Notes: generated by a model not told the origin, from the letters alone. A DNA stretch of 64,000 nucleotides from CAWAXW01 sp963786155 (GCA_963786155.1 CAWAXW010000006.1:1736001-1800000), one strand, 5' to 3'; shown: positions 29,885-39,634, counted from the first letter of the stretch. Numbers and translations: made by a program.

Positions 29885-30838
29885 CTATTCGGGCGGAGTT
29901 TCCCGGCCCCCGGCCGCCCGCAGCAGGCCGCGGGCCTCGAGCGCCATCCGCCGGATCTCCTCGACCGGGAGGCCGTCGTTGATCCCTCGTCTCAGATCCA
30001 CGCCGAGAAGTTGCGAGATCTTCGCCTCGTCCTCGGGCCGGTGCCGGGCGAGCTCCTCCCGGATCGGGTCGTAGGAGCGCACGAAGAGGCTTGCGGCAAG
30101 TCGGGCCGACAGGGGCGCGACGCCACGCTCGTACGACTCGACGACGTCGTCGAGCAGCCGATCGACCTTCGCCAGGGCGTCGTCCAATCCGCCCTTCATC
30201 GGGCGGGCCCCCATCTCCTCGGCGGCCACCGCGCTCATGCGATCGATGAGTCGTTCCAGCTCCTCGGGACGGACCAGCTGCTCCGGCGGGTCCACCGATG
30301 CAAAGGCCGCGGCCAGAGCGTCGAGCTCAGTTGCCAGAGGGCCCTCACCACGCCCGCGCCCGTGTTCGAGCAGCTCGATCGCCGTCCTCGCGACGCCGTA
30401 GGAAGACTGGTAGGCGCTCAGCTCGGCCGACTCGACGGCCTTCGCGTACAGATCCCGCAGCGTGCCGAGCAACACGATCCCGACGGACACACGGTAAGGG
30501 TCACTGCGAGCCGCGTGGGCGGCCACGCGACCGACAAGCGCCTCACGCGCCTCGACAGCGCGCTTCAAGCCACGGCGGATGACGCGAGGGCGCGCATCCC
30601 GGCGGACCTCGGTCCCGATCGCCGCGACGGCCGTAATGAACTCCTTCAGCTCGCGCGGATGCGAGCGCAGCTCGGTCTCGAGCCAGGGGAAGACGTCGGT
30701 CATGGGACGAGCGGCCTGCAGGAGGGCGTCGGGCCGCCGGCCGGCCCCATAGAGCTGGCAGCACGCCAGGCAATGGCTTTCGCACAGCCACAGGGCATGG
30801 CCTATCCGGATCTGCTCTGAAGTGAACGGCGCGCTCAT
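29885..30838 (-). CDS. Helical protein of unknown function with N-terminal Cys/His cluster
   Basis: 317 residues, no signal peptide, strongly alpha-helical and rich in Ala, Leu, Arg and Glu. Near the N-terminus, HALWLCESHCLACCQLYGAG packs four cysteines and two histidines into ~15 residues, a possible metal or redox site. A central segment (SDPYRVSVGIVLLGTLRDLY) and RSYDPIREELARHRPEDEAK are the most distinctive parts. I do not recognise the family. It is read towards the start of the 606-residue protein gene on the same strand, 218 bases away, and is divergent from the lipoprotein gene at 30878. Confidence 0.7.
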   Translation of the reverse strand: MSAPFTSEQIRIGHALWLCESHCLACCQLYGAGRRPDALLQAARPMTDVFPWLETELRSHPRELKEFITAVAAIGTEVRRDARPRVIRRGLKRAVEAREALVGRVAAHAARSDPYRVSVGIVLLGTLRDLYAKAVESAELSAYQSSYGVARTAIELLEHGRGRGEGPLATELDALAAAFASVDPPEQLVRPEELERLIDRMSAVAAEEMGARPMKGGLDDALAKVDRLLDDVVESYERGVAPLSARLAASLFVRSYDPIREELARHRPEDEAKISQLLGVDLRRGINDGLPVEEIRRMALEARGLLRAAGGRETPPE

Positions 30839-30877
30839 CGGTCCCTATCTTCGGTTGGCTACATATAGTGACCCAAC

Positions 30878-31564
30878 ATGGATTCGGGACGGACAAAACC
30901 CTTACCTGCACGTGGCCGGCGTATCGCGCTGGTGGTGCTCACCTCACTGCTCGCGGTGGCGTGCACCGCGGAAGACGACCCGGCCCCCGTCGCAGCATCT
31001 CCCGGCCAAAGTCAGAGCCCCAAGGCCGGCGGTGAGCAGGGCGGCGGCGGGGACGCGCAGCGAAAGGGGGGCCAGTCCGGGGGCGCCACTGCACAGGAGG
31101 ACAGTGTCGAGCTCCAGGGCCGGGGCACCGACCGGACCACCTCGGGGCGCGTGCCGGGTTACGTCTCGATCGAAGCGGCGGAGGTCCAAGGGGCCGTCGA
31201 CGCACTGCGGTTGTCCGTCACGCTTCGGGGGCCGATCCCGGAGCGGATGCCGGATGCCTATACGACGCTGCGCGTCTCGTTCCTGATCGTGACCAAGGAC
31301 GGGAAGAGATTCTCGTTCGATGCAGAGGGCTCCGACGAGGGTTGGGCCCCCACCGCATCGGGTGGAGACGTCGGCGACTTCCCCGGGAGCCTGGAGATCA
31401 GTGGACCGGACGCGATCATGACCGTCGATCCCGCCTACATGGGCGGCCTGCAACCCTTTCAGTGGCTGTCAAGCGCCGCGTGGGTACGAAACGCGCCGAA
31501 CGGGACGAGCTACGGCTTCGACTCTCTCCCTAAAGGAGGGTTCGCGCAGTACCCGCAGGCTTAA
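30878..31564 (+). CDS. Putative secreted lipoprotein, unknown function
   Basis: 228 residues. N-terminal RRIALVVLTSLLAVAC is a lipoprotein signal with the modified cysteine near residue 29. A low-complexity Gly/Gln/Ser linker follows (about residues 40-75), then a compact ~150-residue beta-rich domain (YTTLRVSFLIVTKDGKRFSFDAEG, DAIMTVDPAYMGGLQPFQWL). The domain is unknown to me. The TAA stop is directly followed by the stop of the opposite-strand small secreted gene. Only 39 bases separate its start from the divergent 317-residue gene. Confidence 0.75.
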   Translation: MDSGRTKPLPARGRRIALVVLTSLLAVACTAEDDPAPVAASPGQSQSPKAGGEQGGGGDAQRKGGQSGGATAQEDSVELQGRGTDRTTSGRVPGYVSIEAAEVQGAVDALRLSVTLRGPIPERMPDAYTTLRVSFLIVTKDGKRFSFDAEGSDEGWAPTASGGDVGDFPGSLEISGPDAIMTVDPAYMGGLQPFQWLSSAAWVRNAPNGTSYGFDSLPKGGFAQYPQA

Positions 31565-31907
31565 TCAGTCGACGTGGCCGACGGTTCCGCCGCTGCCGGG
31601 GCTCAAGGCTTCCATCGTGACGACGGCGCCCTCCGGCAGGACGAAGGTTTGCTGGGTGGGGGCACCGCTCGCAGGGCTCTTGTAGGTCGTCGTCTTCTTG
31701 CCGACCTTGACCTTGACGACCCAAGTGCCGACCGCCGGCGATCCCGCTGACTGGCGTCCCTCCGACGTGCGACACGGTGTAGGTGCACTTCGGCTGACCC
31801 GGATTGGCGACCTGGCAGCCTTCGGGTTCCATCGCCTTGGGCGCGGCCCCCGCGGTCGGGGCCCCCAGAACGGCGGCCGACAGCACAACAGCGAGCATCT
31901 TTCTCAT
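31565..31907 (-). CDS. Small secreted protein, unknown, one frameshift
   Basis: The ATG at 31907 is preceded by AAAGGGG. The signal peptide MLAVVLSAAVLGAPTAGA is followed by a short domain: GCQVANPGQPKCTYTVSHVG, then, after removing one base near 31738, GTWVVKVKVGKKTTTYKSP, QQTFVLPEGAVVTMEALSPG and the end GGTVGHVD. The span of 343 bases (3n+1) supports a single extra base; about 113 residues. It looks like one Ig-like beta sandwich with one disulfide. The stop abuts that of the convergent lipoprotein gene. Confidence 0.68.
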
Positions 31908-31971
31908 CACGATCCCCTTTCGCATGTCCGTCCCTAGGGCTTCGATGCGGGGGGCTCGGTTTCCTCCATGC

Positions 31972-32003
31972 AGAAGGGGGGCCGGTTACCCGGCCCCCCT
32001 TCT
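31972..32003 (-). terminator. Strong GC hairpin, probable terminator of the liv operon
   Basis: A perfect 14-base stem (AGAAGGGGGGCCGG pairing with CCGGCCCCCCTTCT) with a TTAC loop, 14 bases after the stop of the binding-protein gene. There is no long T-tract downstream on the minus strand, as often in high-GC bacteria. It separates the liv operon from the small secreted gene. Confidence 0.75.
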
Positions 32004-32017
32004 TTAGAACGGAGCGA

Positions 32018-33355
32018 CTATTCGGCCGCCTGGCAGGGCTCGGTGAAGTCGAAGCCCTCTGCTGTCGGTCCGGCGAAGAAGTCCTCGACCAGCGTGACGC
32101 CGGAAGGGGCCTTCTTGTCTGGCCGGTTGATCACGATCTGACGGAACACCGTGTCGTTCGGGTCTCCCGAGAAGAGACCGGCCTCCTCGGGGAGCATCCC
32201 CTCGTAGTCCACGGAGTCGAGCTCGGACGCAGCCTGGACGACGCCGGCGCGCGTCAGGTCGCCGTTCGCGTGCGCGTCCTCGAGGACCTGGCGGAGCGGG
32301 TACGACCACACCCAACCCGACGTGTATCCGTCGTTGGGATCGACGTCGCCGATCGCCTCGCGCATCGCCTGGTGACCGGGAGTGTCCGACCCGAACGGTG
32401 GCCATGGCGCGGTTTGCAGGTAAAGGGCTTCGATCGCAGGAGCGGCCGGGCTGTCGAGCACACCCTTGTTCCATGTGGGTGACGTGCCCAGGAACTTGCC
32501 CTGGAACTTGCGGGCTGCGGTTCCTCCGACGATCTCGGCCATCTCGGTCGGACCGGTCGTGATGACCACAAGGTCCGGCGAGGCTTCGAGGACCGCTCCG
32601 ATAGCCTCTTCCTGGCTGCCGGCCACCGAGTTGGGAGCGGTCTCAACCGCACCGATGAACTCGAGGCCGTTCTCCTTCGCCGCGATCTCCGCGCCGGCCG
32701 CCGCGTCGCCGCCGTAGTCCCCGGGATATCCGACGGCCATGACGGTCTTGACGCCGAACTCTTCGATCGCGTAGTCGATCGCGTTCATCGACTCGAGGCA
32801 GTAGTTGCTGCCCGATTCCAGGATGTTGGGCTCGAACTCCCAACCCGACCACCACGATGCCGGTGCGGCGACCACGTCACTCTGCTTGTAGAGGTCCAGA
32901 GCCGCGAGCGTCGGTGGTGTGCCCAACGTCTGTGCGAGGGCCAAGACCTCGGGTTCGATCTCCTGATACTTCCTGACATGCACCTCGGGGTTGTACTCGT
33001 TGTCCTGGACGTGGGTCGTCACGTCGACGTCGTAGGCACCGCCGATGCCGCCCTCCTCGTTCACCCGGTTCCAGAAAGCCGCCTGTGAGTCGGTGATCGG
33101 AACCGCCAGCGGAGCGAAGGGCCCGATCGTTAGGTCGGACAACGTGCCCAGATAGATGCAGCCGTTGTCCTCGTTGACTGCATCGGGACATGGTTCTTCG
33201 GTGACGCCGACATCCGTGGCGATCTCTCCGTCTCCGGAGTCGTCGCCGCCTGCGTCACCGTCTTCGTCGTCGCCGCCGCTGCTGCATGCCCCCAACAGCA
33301 AAAGGACGGCCGCGGCCAGCGCCGCAAGCTTCCACCATCCTCTGTCTCTACTCAT
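32018..33355 (-). CDS. Branched-chain-type ABC transporter substrate-binding lipoprotein
   Basis: 445 residues. Lipobox AVLLLLGACSS is followed by an acidic Gly/Asp linker and a two-lobed periplasmic-binding fold of the LivK/Leu-Ile-Val group: IYLGTLSDLTIGPFAPLAVP, NRVNEEGGIGGAYDVDVTTH, VKTVMAVGYPGDYGGDAAAGAE, TSPTWNKGVLDSPAAPAIEAL. Ligand not predictable: branched-chain amino acids, amides or short/aromatic acids are all known for the group. The neighbouring CoA ligase points to a carboxylic acid. Last gene of the liv operon, 80 bases after livM. Confidence 0.92.
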   Translation of the reverse strand: MSRDRGWWKLAALAAAVLLLLGACSSGGDDEDGDAGGDDSGDGEIATDVGVTEEPCPDAVNEDNGCIYLGTLSDLTIGPFAPLAVPITDSQAAFWNRVNEEGGIGGAYDVDVTTHVQDNEYNPEVHVRKYQEIEPEVLALAQTLGTPPTLAALDLYKQSDVVAAPASWWSGWEFEPNILESGSNYCLESMNAIDYAIEEFGVKTVMAVGYPGDYGGDAAAGAEIAAKENGLEFIGAVETAPNSVAGSQEEAIGAVLEASPDLVVITTGPTEMAEIVGGTAARKFQGKFLGTSPTWNKGVLDSPAAPAIEALYLQTAPWPPFGSDTPGHQAMREAIGDVDPNDGYTSGWVWSYPLRQVLEDAHANGDLTRAGVVQAASELDSVDYEGMLPEEAGLFSGDPNDTVFRQIVINRPDKKAPSGVTLVEDFFAGPTAEGFDFTEPCQAAE

Positions 33356-33386
33356 CTACCTTCCTCCTTCATCGACTGCTTGCCCG

Positions 33387-33402
33387 AAAACCCCCGCGGG
33401 GG
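33387..33402 (-). terminator. Short GC palindrome plus T-run between livM and the binding-protein gene (possible attenuator)
   Basis: On the minus strand CCCCCGCGGGGG is followed directly by TTTTC. It lies between the livM stop and the binding-protein start. The stem is short, so at most a partial terminator; it could set different transcript levels for permease and binding protein. Confidence 0.35.
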
Positions 33403-33435
33403 CATGCTCCAACACTCACCTCCTCATCTGTTGCA

Positions 33436-34549
33436 TCAATACGAGAACGGCCATTGCTTCCAGTAGTTCCTAACCCGAACCCACAAGCCGTAGAGACCCC
33501 TCGGTTCGACGATCAGGAACACGATTATGAGCAACCCATAGATGATCGCCTCGAGTTGTTGGGTCGTCAGGAACCCGCCCGTGGCCGATCCGCTGACGGC
33601 CGGGATGAATCTCGGCACCTCCTGGATGAGCCTCGGCAAGAGCGTCACGAAAGCAGCCCCCATGATCGAGCCCGAGATCGTCGCAACCCCTCCGATCAAG
33701 ATCATGGCGATGTAGCGCACGCTCAGCAACAGGTTGAAGCCGCTCGGCTCGAGGAACCCGGTGATCGTGGCGAGCAATGCTCCCGCGATCCCCGCGTAGA
33801 AAGACGAGATGGTGAACGCGAGCGCTTTGTGCTTGGGCAGCGACACCCCCATCGCTTCGGCCGCGAGGTCCCGATCGCGCACCGCCGCGAACGCCCGGCC
33901 GATGCCCGAGCGCGCGAGGTTGCGAGCCGGGACGGCGAGGGCGATCAGGAAAATGAGTCCCATGAAGTAGAGACCCTGCGAACGCGTCAGCTCTACGCCG
34001 CCGATCTGGGCCTGGTCGGTGAAGTTGAATCCAAACAGCACGGGCTGCGCCGCGGTGCGGCCCGTGCCGAGGCCGCCGGTCAAGGGCTCCGCCTCCCGAA
34101 AGATGTGTTCGCCGATGAACACGAGCCCGAGCGTCACGATCGCGAGGTAGAGCCCGCGCAGCCGGAAGGCGACCGGCGAGATCGATGAGTCCGGCGAGGG
34201 CCGCGACTATCCCGGCGGCCGGCAGCCAGATCTCCATCCCCAGTCCGAAACCAACGAGTTGCCCCTCGGGATCGCCGCTCAGGACCGCGGCCGTGTAAGC
34301 GCCGAGTCCGAAGAAGAACGCGTGGCCCAGCGACACCTGTCCGGCATAGCCCGTGACGAGGTTGAGCCCGATCGCACCGATCGAAGCAACGAAAGCCGTC
34401 GCGACGAGCAACACCAGCGCGTCCGAGATCTGGAACGGAAGCAGCAAGAGCAGGGCGATGACGATCAACACCGAGGTCTTCTTCGCCGGCGTGTTGAGAA
34501 GCGCGGAGTCCTTCTCGTAGGACGTGTAGAGCTTGGGGCGACCCCTCAT
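33436..34549 (-). CDS. livM: Branched-chain-type ABC transporter permease LivM, one frameshift
   Basis: ATG 34549 overlaps the livH stop (ATGA). About eight membrane spans. Family signature GLNLVTGYAGQVSLGHAFFFGLGAY near the start; later VRDRDLAAEAMGVSLPKHKALAFTIS (the ATPase-contact loop) and IGGVATISGSIMGAAFVTLLP. One extra base near 34183, within GATCGAT, splits the gene. After removal it reads LAGLIISPVAFRLRGLYLAIVTLG, the usual LivM text. Span 1,114 bases = 3n+1; about 370 residues. It pairs with LivH to form the membrane channel. Confidence 0.88.
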
Positions 34550-35439
34550 ACCCTCTCGATCTCCGGAGTCCCGAACAGACCGTAGGGCCGGAAGAACAGG
34601 ACCCCCAACATGACGAGATAGGGCACGACCTGCGAGAAGTTGCCGCCGAGGAACGGGAAGTACTCGCCCTGGTAGGTGACGGTCAGCCCTTCGAACACGC
34701 CGATGATCAGAGCTCCGGCCACGGCTCCAGTGATCGAATCGAGTCCGCCGAGGATGACCGCCGGCAATGCCTTGAGAGCGACGAAAGCCGAGCCCTGGTC
34801 GATCCCCGAGCCCGTACCCACGAACATGCCCGCGAGCGCGGCGAGAGCCCCGGCGATCGCCCACGACAGGGCGAAGACCGACCCGACAGACACCCCTTGC
34901 GCCAGTGCGGCCTCCTGATCGAACGCGGTCGCGCGCATCGCCAAACCGATCCGGGAGTACTTGAAGAATGCGAACAGGGCCGCGACGACGATCATCGCGA
35001 AGATCACCATCGCTATCCGTCGGTGTTGGATCGAGACACCGGCGAGGTCGATCGTCCTCAGCCCCCACGGGTCGCCCACCGACCTCACGTTGGACCCGAG
35101 ACCGTCGTTGACCAAGACCCGCAACACGATGTCGATCCCGATCGTGATCATCGCGATCGCGAAGACGGGTTTGCCCACCATCGGACGGATGGCGAGCCGC
35201 TCGATCACGAGTCCCGCGACCGCCGTCAGGATCATCGCGAGGGGAAGCGCCAGCCAGAAGCTCAGGTCGACGACACTTCTCAGATAGACGACCCAGTACG
35301 CGCCCAGGATCATCAGTCCGGGCTGCGCGAAGCTCACGACCCTCATCGACTTGTAGACGATTACGAATCCGAGCGCGAGCAGCGAGTAGATCGACGCAAG
35401 ACCCAGACCGATGACGAGCGCCTGGATGAATCTCGTCAT
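34546..35439 (-). CDS. livH: Branched-chain-type ABC transporter permease LivH
   Basis: 297 residues, about eight spans. LivH-type text: IYSLLALGFVIVYKSMRVVSFAQPGLMILGAY at the N-terminus, the ATPase-contact loop IGLAMRATAFDQEAALAQGV, and ALPAVILGGLDSITGAVAGALIIG near the end. The ATG overlaps the CoA-ligase stop (ATGA) and the stop overlaps the livM start, so the unit is translationally coupled. Frame intact. Confidence 0.92.
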   Translation of the reverse strand: MTRFIQALVIGLGLASIYSLLALGFVIVYKSMRVVSFAQPGLMILGAYWVVYLRSVVDLSFWLALPLAMILTAVAGLVIERLAIRPMVGKPVFAIAMITIGIDIVLRVLVNDGLGSNVRSVGDPWGLRTIDLAGVSIQHRRIAMVIFAMIVVAALFAFFKYSRIGLAMRATAFDQEAALAQGVSVGSVFALSWAIAGALAALAGMFVGTGSGIDQGSAFVALKALPAVILGGLDSITGAVAGALIIGVFEGLTVTYQGEYFPFLGGNFSQVVPYLVMLGVLFFRPYGLFGTPEIERV

Positions 35440-37327
35440 TTGCTCTCCGGTCCCGGCAAGCCGGGCCCGCTGTCTTTCGTGTACATCTCTTCTACTGTTT
35501 CGCCGAACATGGCGGCGATGGCGGATCTCTTCACCTTTCTGGGTCGCGGTGAGCTCGCCGTCCTCGTGGTCGAGCTCCTTGGGGAGCATCTTGAACTTCT
35601 TGACCCCCTCGACCGAAGAGAACTGCTCGTTGACCTCGTCCACGACCTTCTGGATGAGTGCGATCACCTCGGGTTTCTCGGAGAGATCGCGATAGGTCGT
35701 GTACGTGAGTCCCTTCCTTTGCGCCCAGTTGCCGACCGTGTCGTACTCGATCCCGATGAGCGCGCTGAGGAACTTGCGGCCGTCCCCGATCACTATCGCT
35801 TCCTTGATGAAAGGCGATGTCTTGAGCGCGTTCTCGATCTCGGAGGGAGAGACGTTCTTTCCTCCCGAAGTGATGATGATGTCCTTCATCCGGTCGGTGA
35901 TCTTCACGTGGGTTCCGTCGACCCACTCCCCCACGTCGCCCGTGCGGAGCCAGCCGTCGTCGGTCACTGCCTCGGCCGTCGCCTGTGGGTTACGCCAGTA
36001 ACCGGCGAACACCCCCGGGTGCCTGGTGAGGATCTCTCCCGTGGCCTCGTCGATCTTCAGCTCGACGTTGTCGTGCGCCTCGCCGACGGTGCCCAGCTTG
36101 ATCCTGCCCGGACGATTGGCGGTTGCGACGGCCGAGTTCTCGGTCATCCCGTAGACCTCGTGCATCGGCACCCCGACCCCCATGAAGAATTGAAGGATCT
36201 CGGGGGCGATGGGGGCCGCGCCGGAGGCCGCGTAACGACACTTCAGCATGCCGATGCGCTCTCGCAGCGCTCGGAACAGGAACACGTAGCCGAGCGCGTA
36301 TAGGAGCCTGGTCGACCGCGGTGTGCGTGCCTCCCGTCCGGACGAGCGTGGCCGAGATGCGATCGGCGATCTTCATCCAGAACCTGAAGTTCGTACGCTT
36401 GATCCAACTTGCATTCGCCGCGCGGATCTGGATGCCGGCGTGCATCTTCTCCCAGATGCGCGGAACGCCCAGGAAGATCGTCGGCTGGACCTCTTGCAGG
36501 TTCTGCGGGACCGTCTCGATCGACTCGGCGAAGTTGACCACGCACCCGGCGGCGAGGTTGAACCAGACCGTGAAGATGCGCTCCGCGACGTGGCACAGAG
36601 GGAGGTAGGACAACAACACGTCGCGATCGGTGGGCGGCGGCGAAGTGAATCCGCCACCGTGCACGAGCGCGGCGATCGCAAACTCCACGTTCTGGATCGT
36701 CAGCATGGCGCCCTTGGGCGGGCCGGTCGTGCCCGATGTGTAGATGAGGGTCATGACGTCGTCCGGCTCGGCCTCCGCGATGAGCCGGTCGAGTGCTTCG
36801 GGGAACTCGGCCCGATGCCGCTTGCCGAGCTCGATCAGGTCGAGCCACGACATCAACAGCGGATCGTCGATGTTGCGCACGCCCCGGGGATCTATGTAGA
36901 TGATCTTGCGCAGGTCGGGCAGGTCCGCCTTCACCGCCAGTGCCTTGTCGACCTGCTCCTGGTCTTCGGCGATGAGGATCTTCGACGCCGAGTTGGACAG
37001 CAGGTATTGCACCTCCGGCGGAGGATTCGTCGGATAGAGGCCCATCGTCAGAGCGCGTATCGCGACGATCGCCAGGTCCGAATAGACCCACTCGGGACGG
37101 TTCTCCGAATGGATCGCGACGCGATCGCCCGGCTCGACCCCGAGCGCGAGCAGCCCGTGAGCGACGTCCCGCACCCGATCCCAGTACTCGGCCCAGGTGA
37201 TGTCGGTCCAGATACCCAGGTCCTTCTCGCGCAGCGCGACGCGATCGGGGGTCGACTGGGCCCGGTCCCGGAGGCGGGTGACGATCGACGTGGTGCCGGT
37301 GCGCGGGGCTTCCACAACTACTGCCAT
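35436..37327 (-). CDS. Long-chain fatty-acid/AMP-forming acyl-CoA synthetase inside the liv operon, two frameshifts
   Basis: ATP/AMP-binding motif LIYTSGTTGPPKGAML, followed by LSYLPLCHVAERIFTVWFNL, HEVYGMTENSAVATANRPG and GWLRTGDVGEWVDGTHVKITDR, with GGKNVSPSEIE in the C-terminal lid: the long-chain (FadD15-like) acyl-CoA synthetase arrangement. Breaks near 36313 (GTCGAC) and 35534 are each repaired by dropping one base; span 1,892 = 3n+2 agrees. About 629 residues. The ATG (37327) shares one base with the livG stop and the stop overlaps the livH start. Likely activates the acid imported by the transporter; chain type unknown. Confidence 0.88.
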
Positions 37328-38193
37328 CAAGAACCTCCGGTTCCGCTTGCGGGCAACTCTTCGGTCCCGAGGTAGGCCTGGATGACGTTCGGGTCCGATT
37401 GCACCCGCTCGGGGACGTCGAGAGCGATCGCACTGCCGAAATCGACGACCAGAACGCGGTCGGCGATGTCCATGACCAATCCCATGTCGTGCTCGACGAT
37501 GATCGTCGCTACTCCCAACTCGAGGCCCACGTCGAGGATGAACCGGGCCATGTCCTCGGTCTCCTCGAGGTTCATCCCCGCGACCGGCTCGTCGAGAAGG
37601 AGCAGCTTGGGTTCCATCGCAAGAGCGCGCCCAAGCTCTACACGCTTCTGGATGCCGTACGGCAGAAGGCCCACCGGAAGCATGCGGTACTGCTCGATCT
37701 CGAGGAAGTCGATGATCTCCTCGACGATCTTGCGATTGCGAGTCTCGTCGCGCTGGGCTCGCCCGATATAGACCATCGCGCTGAGTGGGCCGTAGCGGAT
37801 GTGATGGTGGCGGCCGAGCATCAGGTTCTCGATCACGGTCAGGTTCCTGAAGAGCTCGATGTTCTGGAACGTGCGAGCAACCCCGAGCGATGCGATCTGG
37901 TGCGGAGACTTGCCGGTGATCGATGTGCCCAGGAACTCGATGGAACCTTGCTGGGGTTTGTAGAACCCGGAGATGCAGTTGAAGATCGACGTCTTACCGG
38001 CTCCGTTCGGGCCGATGATCGCGAACAACTCCTTGGGCCGGACGTCGAACGAGACCCCGTCGATCGCAGTAACACCTTCGAAACGCAGCACGACGTCCGA
38101 GAAAGTCAGCAGTGGCTTGCCTGCGACTTCGTCGGGAACGGAGACGGCAAGCGAGTCCGCGAGCGTGCGGCCGGCTCTCGTCACGACAGCCAC
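37327..38193 (-). CDS. livG: Branched-chain-type ABC transporter ATPase LivG
   Basis: 288 residues; GTG start at 38193, overlapping the livF 3' end by 13 bases. Walker A IIGPNGAGKTSIFN, Q-loop FQNIELF, signature-like LLPYGIQKRVELGRALAMEP (LSGGQ replaced by LPYGIQ, normal for LivG), Walker B KLLLLDEPVAGMN with the family's extra Asn-Leu, and H-loop VEHDMGLVMDIADRV. A ~25-residue N-terminal extension precedes the fold. Acts with LivF to power the HM channel. Confidence 0.93.
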   Translation of the reverse strand: MAVVTRAGRTLADSLAVSVPDEVAGKPLLTFSDVVLRFEGVTAIDGVSFDVRPKELFAIIGPNGAGKTSIFNCISGFYKPQQGSIEFLGTSITGKSPHQIASLGVARTFQNIELFRNLTVIENLMLGRHHHIRYGPLSAMVYIGRAQRDETRNRKIVEEIIDFLEIEQYRMLPVGLLPYGIQKRVELGRALAMEPKLLLLDEPVAGMNLEETEDMARFILDVGLELGVATIIVEHDMGLVMDIADRVLVVDFGSAIALDVPERVQSDPNVIQAYLGTEELPASGTGGS

Positions 38194-38966
38194 CTCTTCC
38201 GCCGTTTGTAGTGCTTGACCTCGCGGAAGGACTTGGTCTCGCCCTCTTTGTGCAGCCCGAGGTAGAACTCCCTTACGTCCTCGTCCTTCTGCAGCTCGGA
38301 AGAGGGCTTGTCCATCACGATCTTCCCGTTCTCCATGATGTATCCGTGCTCCGCGATCTCGAGAGCCATACTCGCGTTCTGCTCGACGAGAAGAACCGAC
38401 GTTCCTTGGGCGTTGATCTGAAGGATCACATCGCGGATGCGCCCGACGAATTTCGGGGCCAGCCCAAGGCTCGGTTCATCGAGCAGCAGATACTTCGGGT
38501 CCGACATCAGAGCGCGGCCCATCGCCAGCATCTGTTGCTCGCCTCCCGAGAGATAGCCCGCGGTCTGCGTCTTGCGATCGGCGAGGATCGGAAAGAGGTC
38601 ATAGACCCGGTCGAAGCTGCTCTTCATGGTCTTGGGCTTGCGATGCGCGCCGATCCGCAGGTTCTCGTCGACGGTCAGCTCGGCAAAGACACGCCGGCCC
38701 TCGAGCACCTGAACCACGCCGCGATCGACGATGTGCGCGGCCGGGAGCCGATCGATGCGTTCGCCTTCGAGCTCGATCGAGCCTTTCGTGATCTCGCCTT
38801 CGTGGATGTCGAGCAGGCCCGAGATCGACCGGAGGACGGTGGTCTTGCCCGCGCCGTTGGCGCCCAGCAGGGCCACGATCTTGCCGGTCGGAAGCCGAAG
38901 GCTGATACCGCCCAGGACCAGCATCACGTCGTCGTAGACAACCTCGAGGTTGCTCAGCGAAAGCAA
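38181..38966 (-). CDS. livF: Branched-chain-type ABC transporter ATPase LivF
   Basis: 261 residues from the TTG at 38966. Walker A LLGANGAGKTTVLRSISG, GVVQVLEGRRVFAELTVDENL, signature YLSGGEQQMLAMGRALMSDP, Walker B YLLLDEPSLGLAP, H-loop LLVEQNASMALEIAEHGYIMENG. All are standard LivF text. First gene of the liv/CoA-ligase operon; the start is weakly defined (GGGGGG just upstream supports TTG). A Lys/Arg-rich tail (HYKRRKRWLS) is slightly longer than usual. Confidence 0.93.
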   Translation of the reverse strand: MLSLSNLEVVYDDVMLVLGGISLRLPTGKIVALLGANGAGKTTVLRSISGLLDIHEGEITKGSIELEGERIDRLPAAHIVDRGVVQVLEGRRVFAELTVDENLRIGAHRKPKTMKSSFDRVYDLFPILADRKTQTAGYLSGGEQQMLAMGRALMSDPKYLLLDEPSLGLAPKFVGRIRDVILQINAQGTSVLLVEQNASMALEIAEHGYIMENGKIVMDKPSSELQKDEDVREFYLGLHKEGETKSFREVKHYKRRKRWLS

Positions 38967-39093
38967 CGATTCCCCCCGAAAAATGGACTCGACCCGGTGG
39001 CCACGGCGGTGTGGCGAACGGACATTGTGCCCTACCCCGGGGCTGTATTCGGGACGAACCCCCTCAAACCCCCCCGGCAGCTCGGTGGGGTCG

Positions 39094-39630
39094 TCAGCCC
39101 TCCATGAGCTCGAGGAGCTTGCGCGCCGTGTTGCAGTTCCGGATGGTCATCTGCTTGTAGAGCGGGGTGCCCGCCAGTTTCATCATCCCGCTCCTCGTCA
39201 CGTTCTTGCTGTCGACGCGCCAGATGATCGCCCCCGACTCGTAGAGGACGTCCTCCAGCTCGGGCTTGACCTGTACTTTCTTCAGGACCGAGGGCCGAGC
39301 CACCTCGTCCCACAGGAACATCACGTCGCACTTCATGTCCTTGTTGTTCGCCCACTTCTTCGGGATCGCTTTCACGACCGCCCTCATGCTCTTGAGGTCT
39401 CGGACGACGACGTCGATCTTGAAGCCGATGCCCTTGGCGATCGCCTTCTCGAGAAGCCCCGCCAGCCGGGTCCGGCCCCGGATAGTGGACGAGAAGATCA
39501 CGTTGCCCGAGTTGATGTAGGTCCGGACATCGGTCATCCCGGCCTCTTCGAAGACGACCTTCAGCTTCTTCATCTCGACCTTGTTCTTGCCACCGACGTT
39601 GATGCCGCGCAACAGAGCTACATAGACCAT
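39094..39630 (-). CDS. DUF1697 family protein
   Basis: 178 residues, cytoplasmic. The opening VYVALLRGINVGGKNKVEMKKL and the TDVRTYINSGNVIFSS block are diagnostic of DUF1697, a two-domain alpha/beta family of unknown function found widely in bacteria. Frame intact and length normal. The start is 4 bases after the stop of the SDR gene on the same strand, so the two may be co-transcribed. Confidence 0.9.
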   Translation of the reverse strand: MVYVALLRGINVGGKNKVEMKKLKVVFEEAGMTDVRTYINSGNVIFSSTIRGRTRLAGLLEKAIAKGIGFKIDVVVRDLKSMRAVVKAIPKKWANNKDMKCDVMFLWDEVARPSVLKKVQVKPELEDVLYESGAIIWRVDSKNVTRSGMMKLAGTPLYKQMTIRNCNTARKLLELMEG

Positions 39631-39634
39631 GCCG

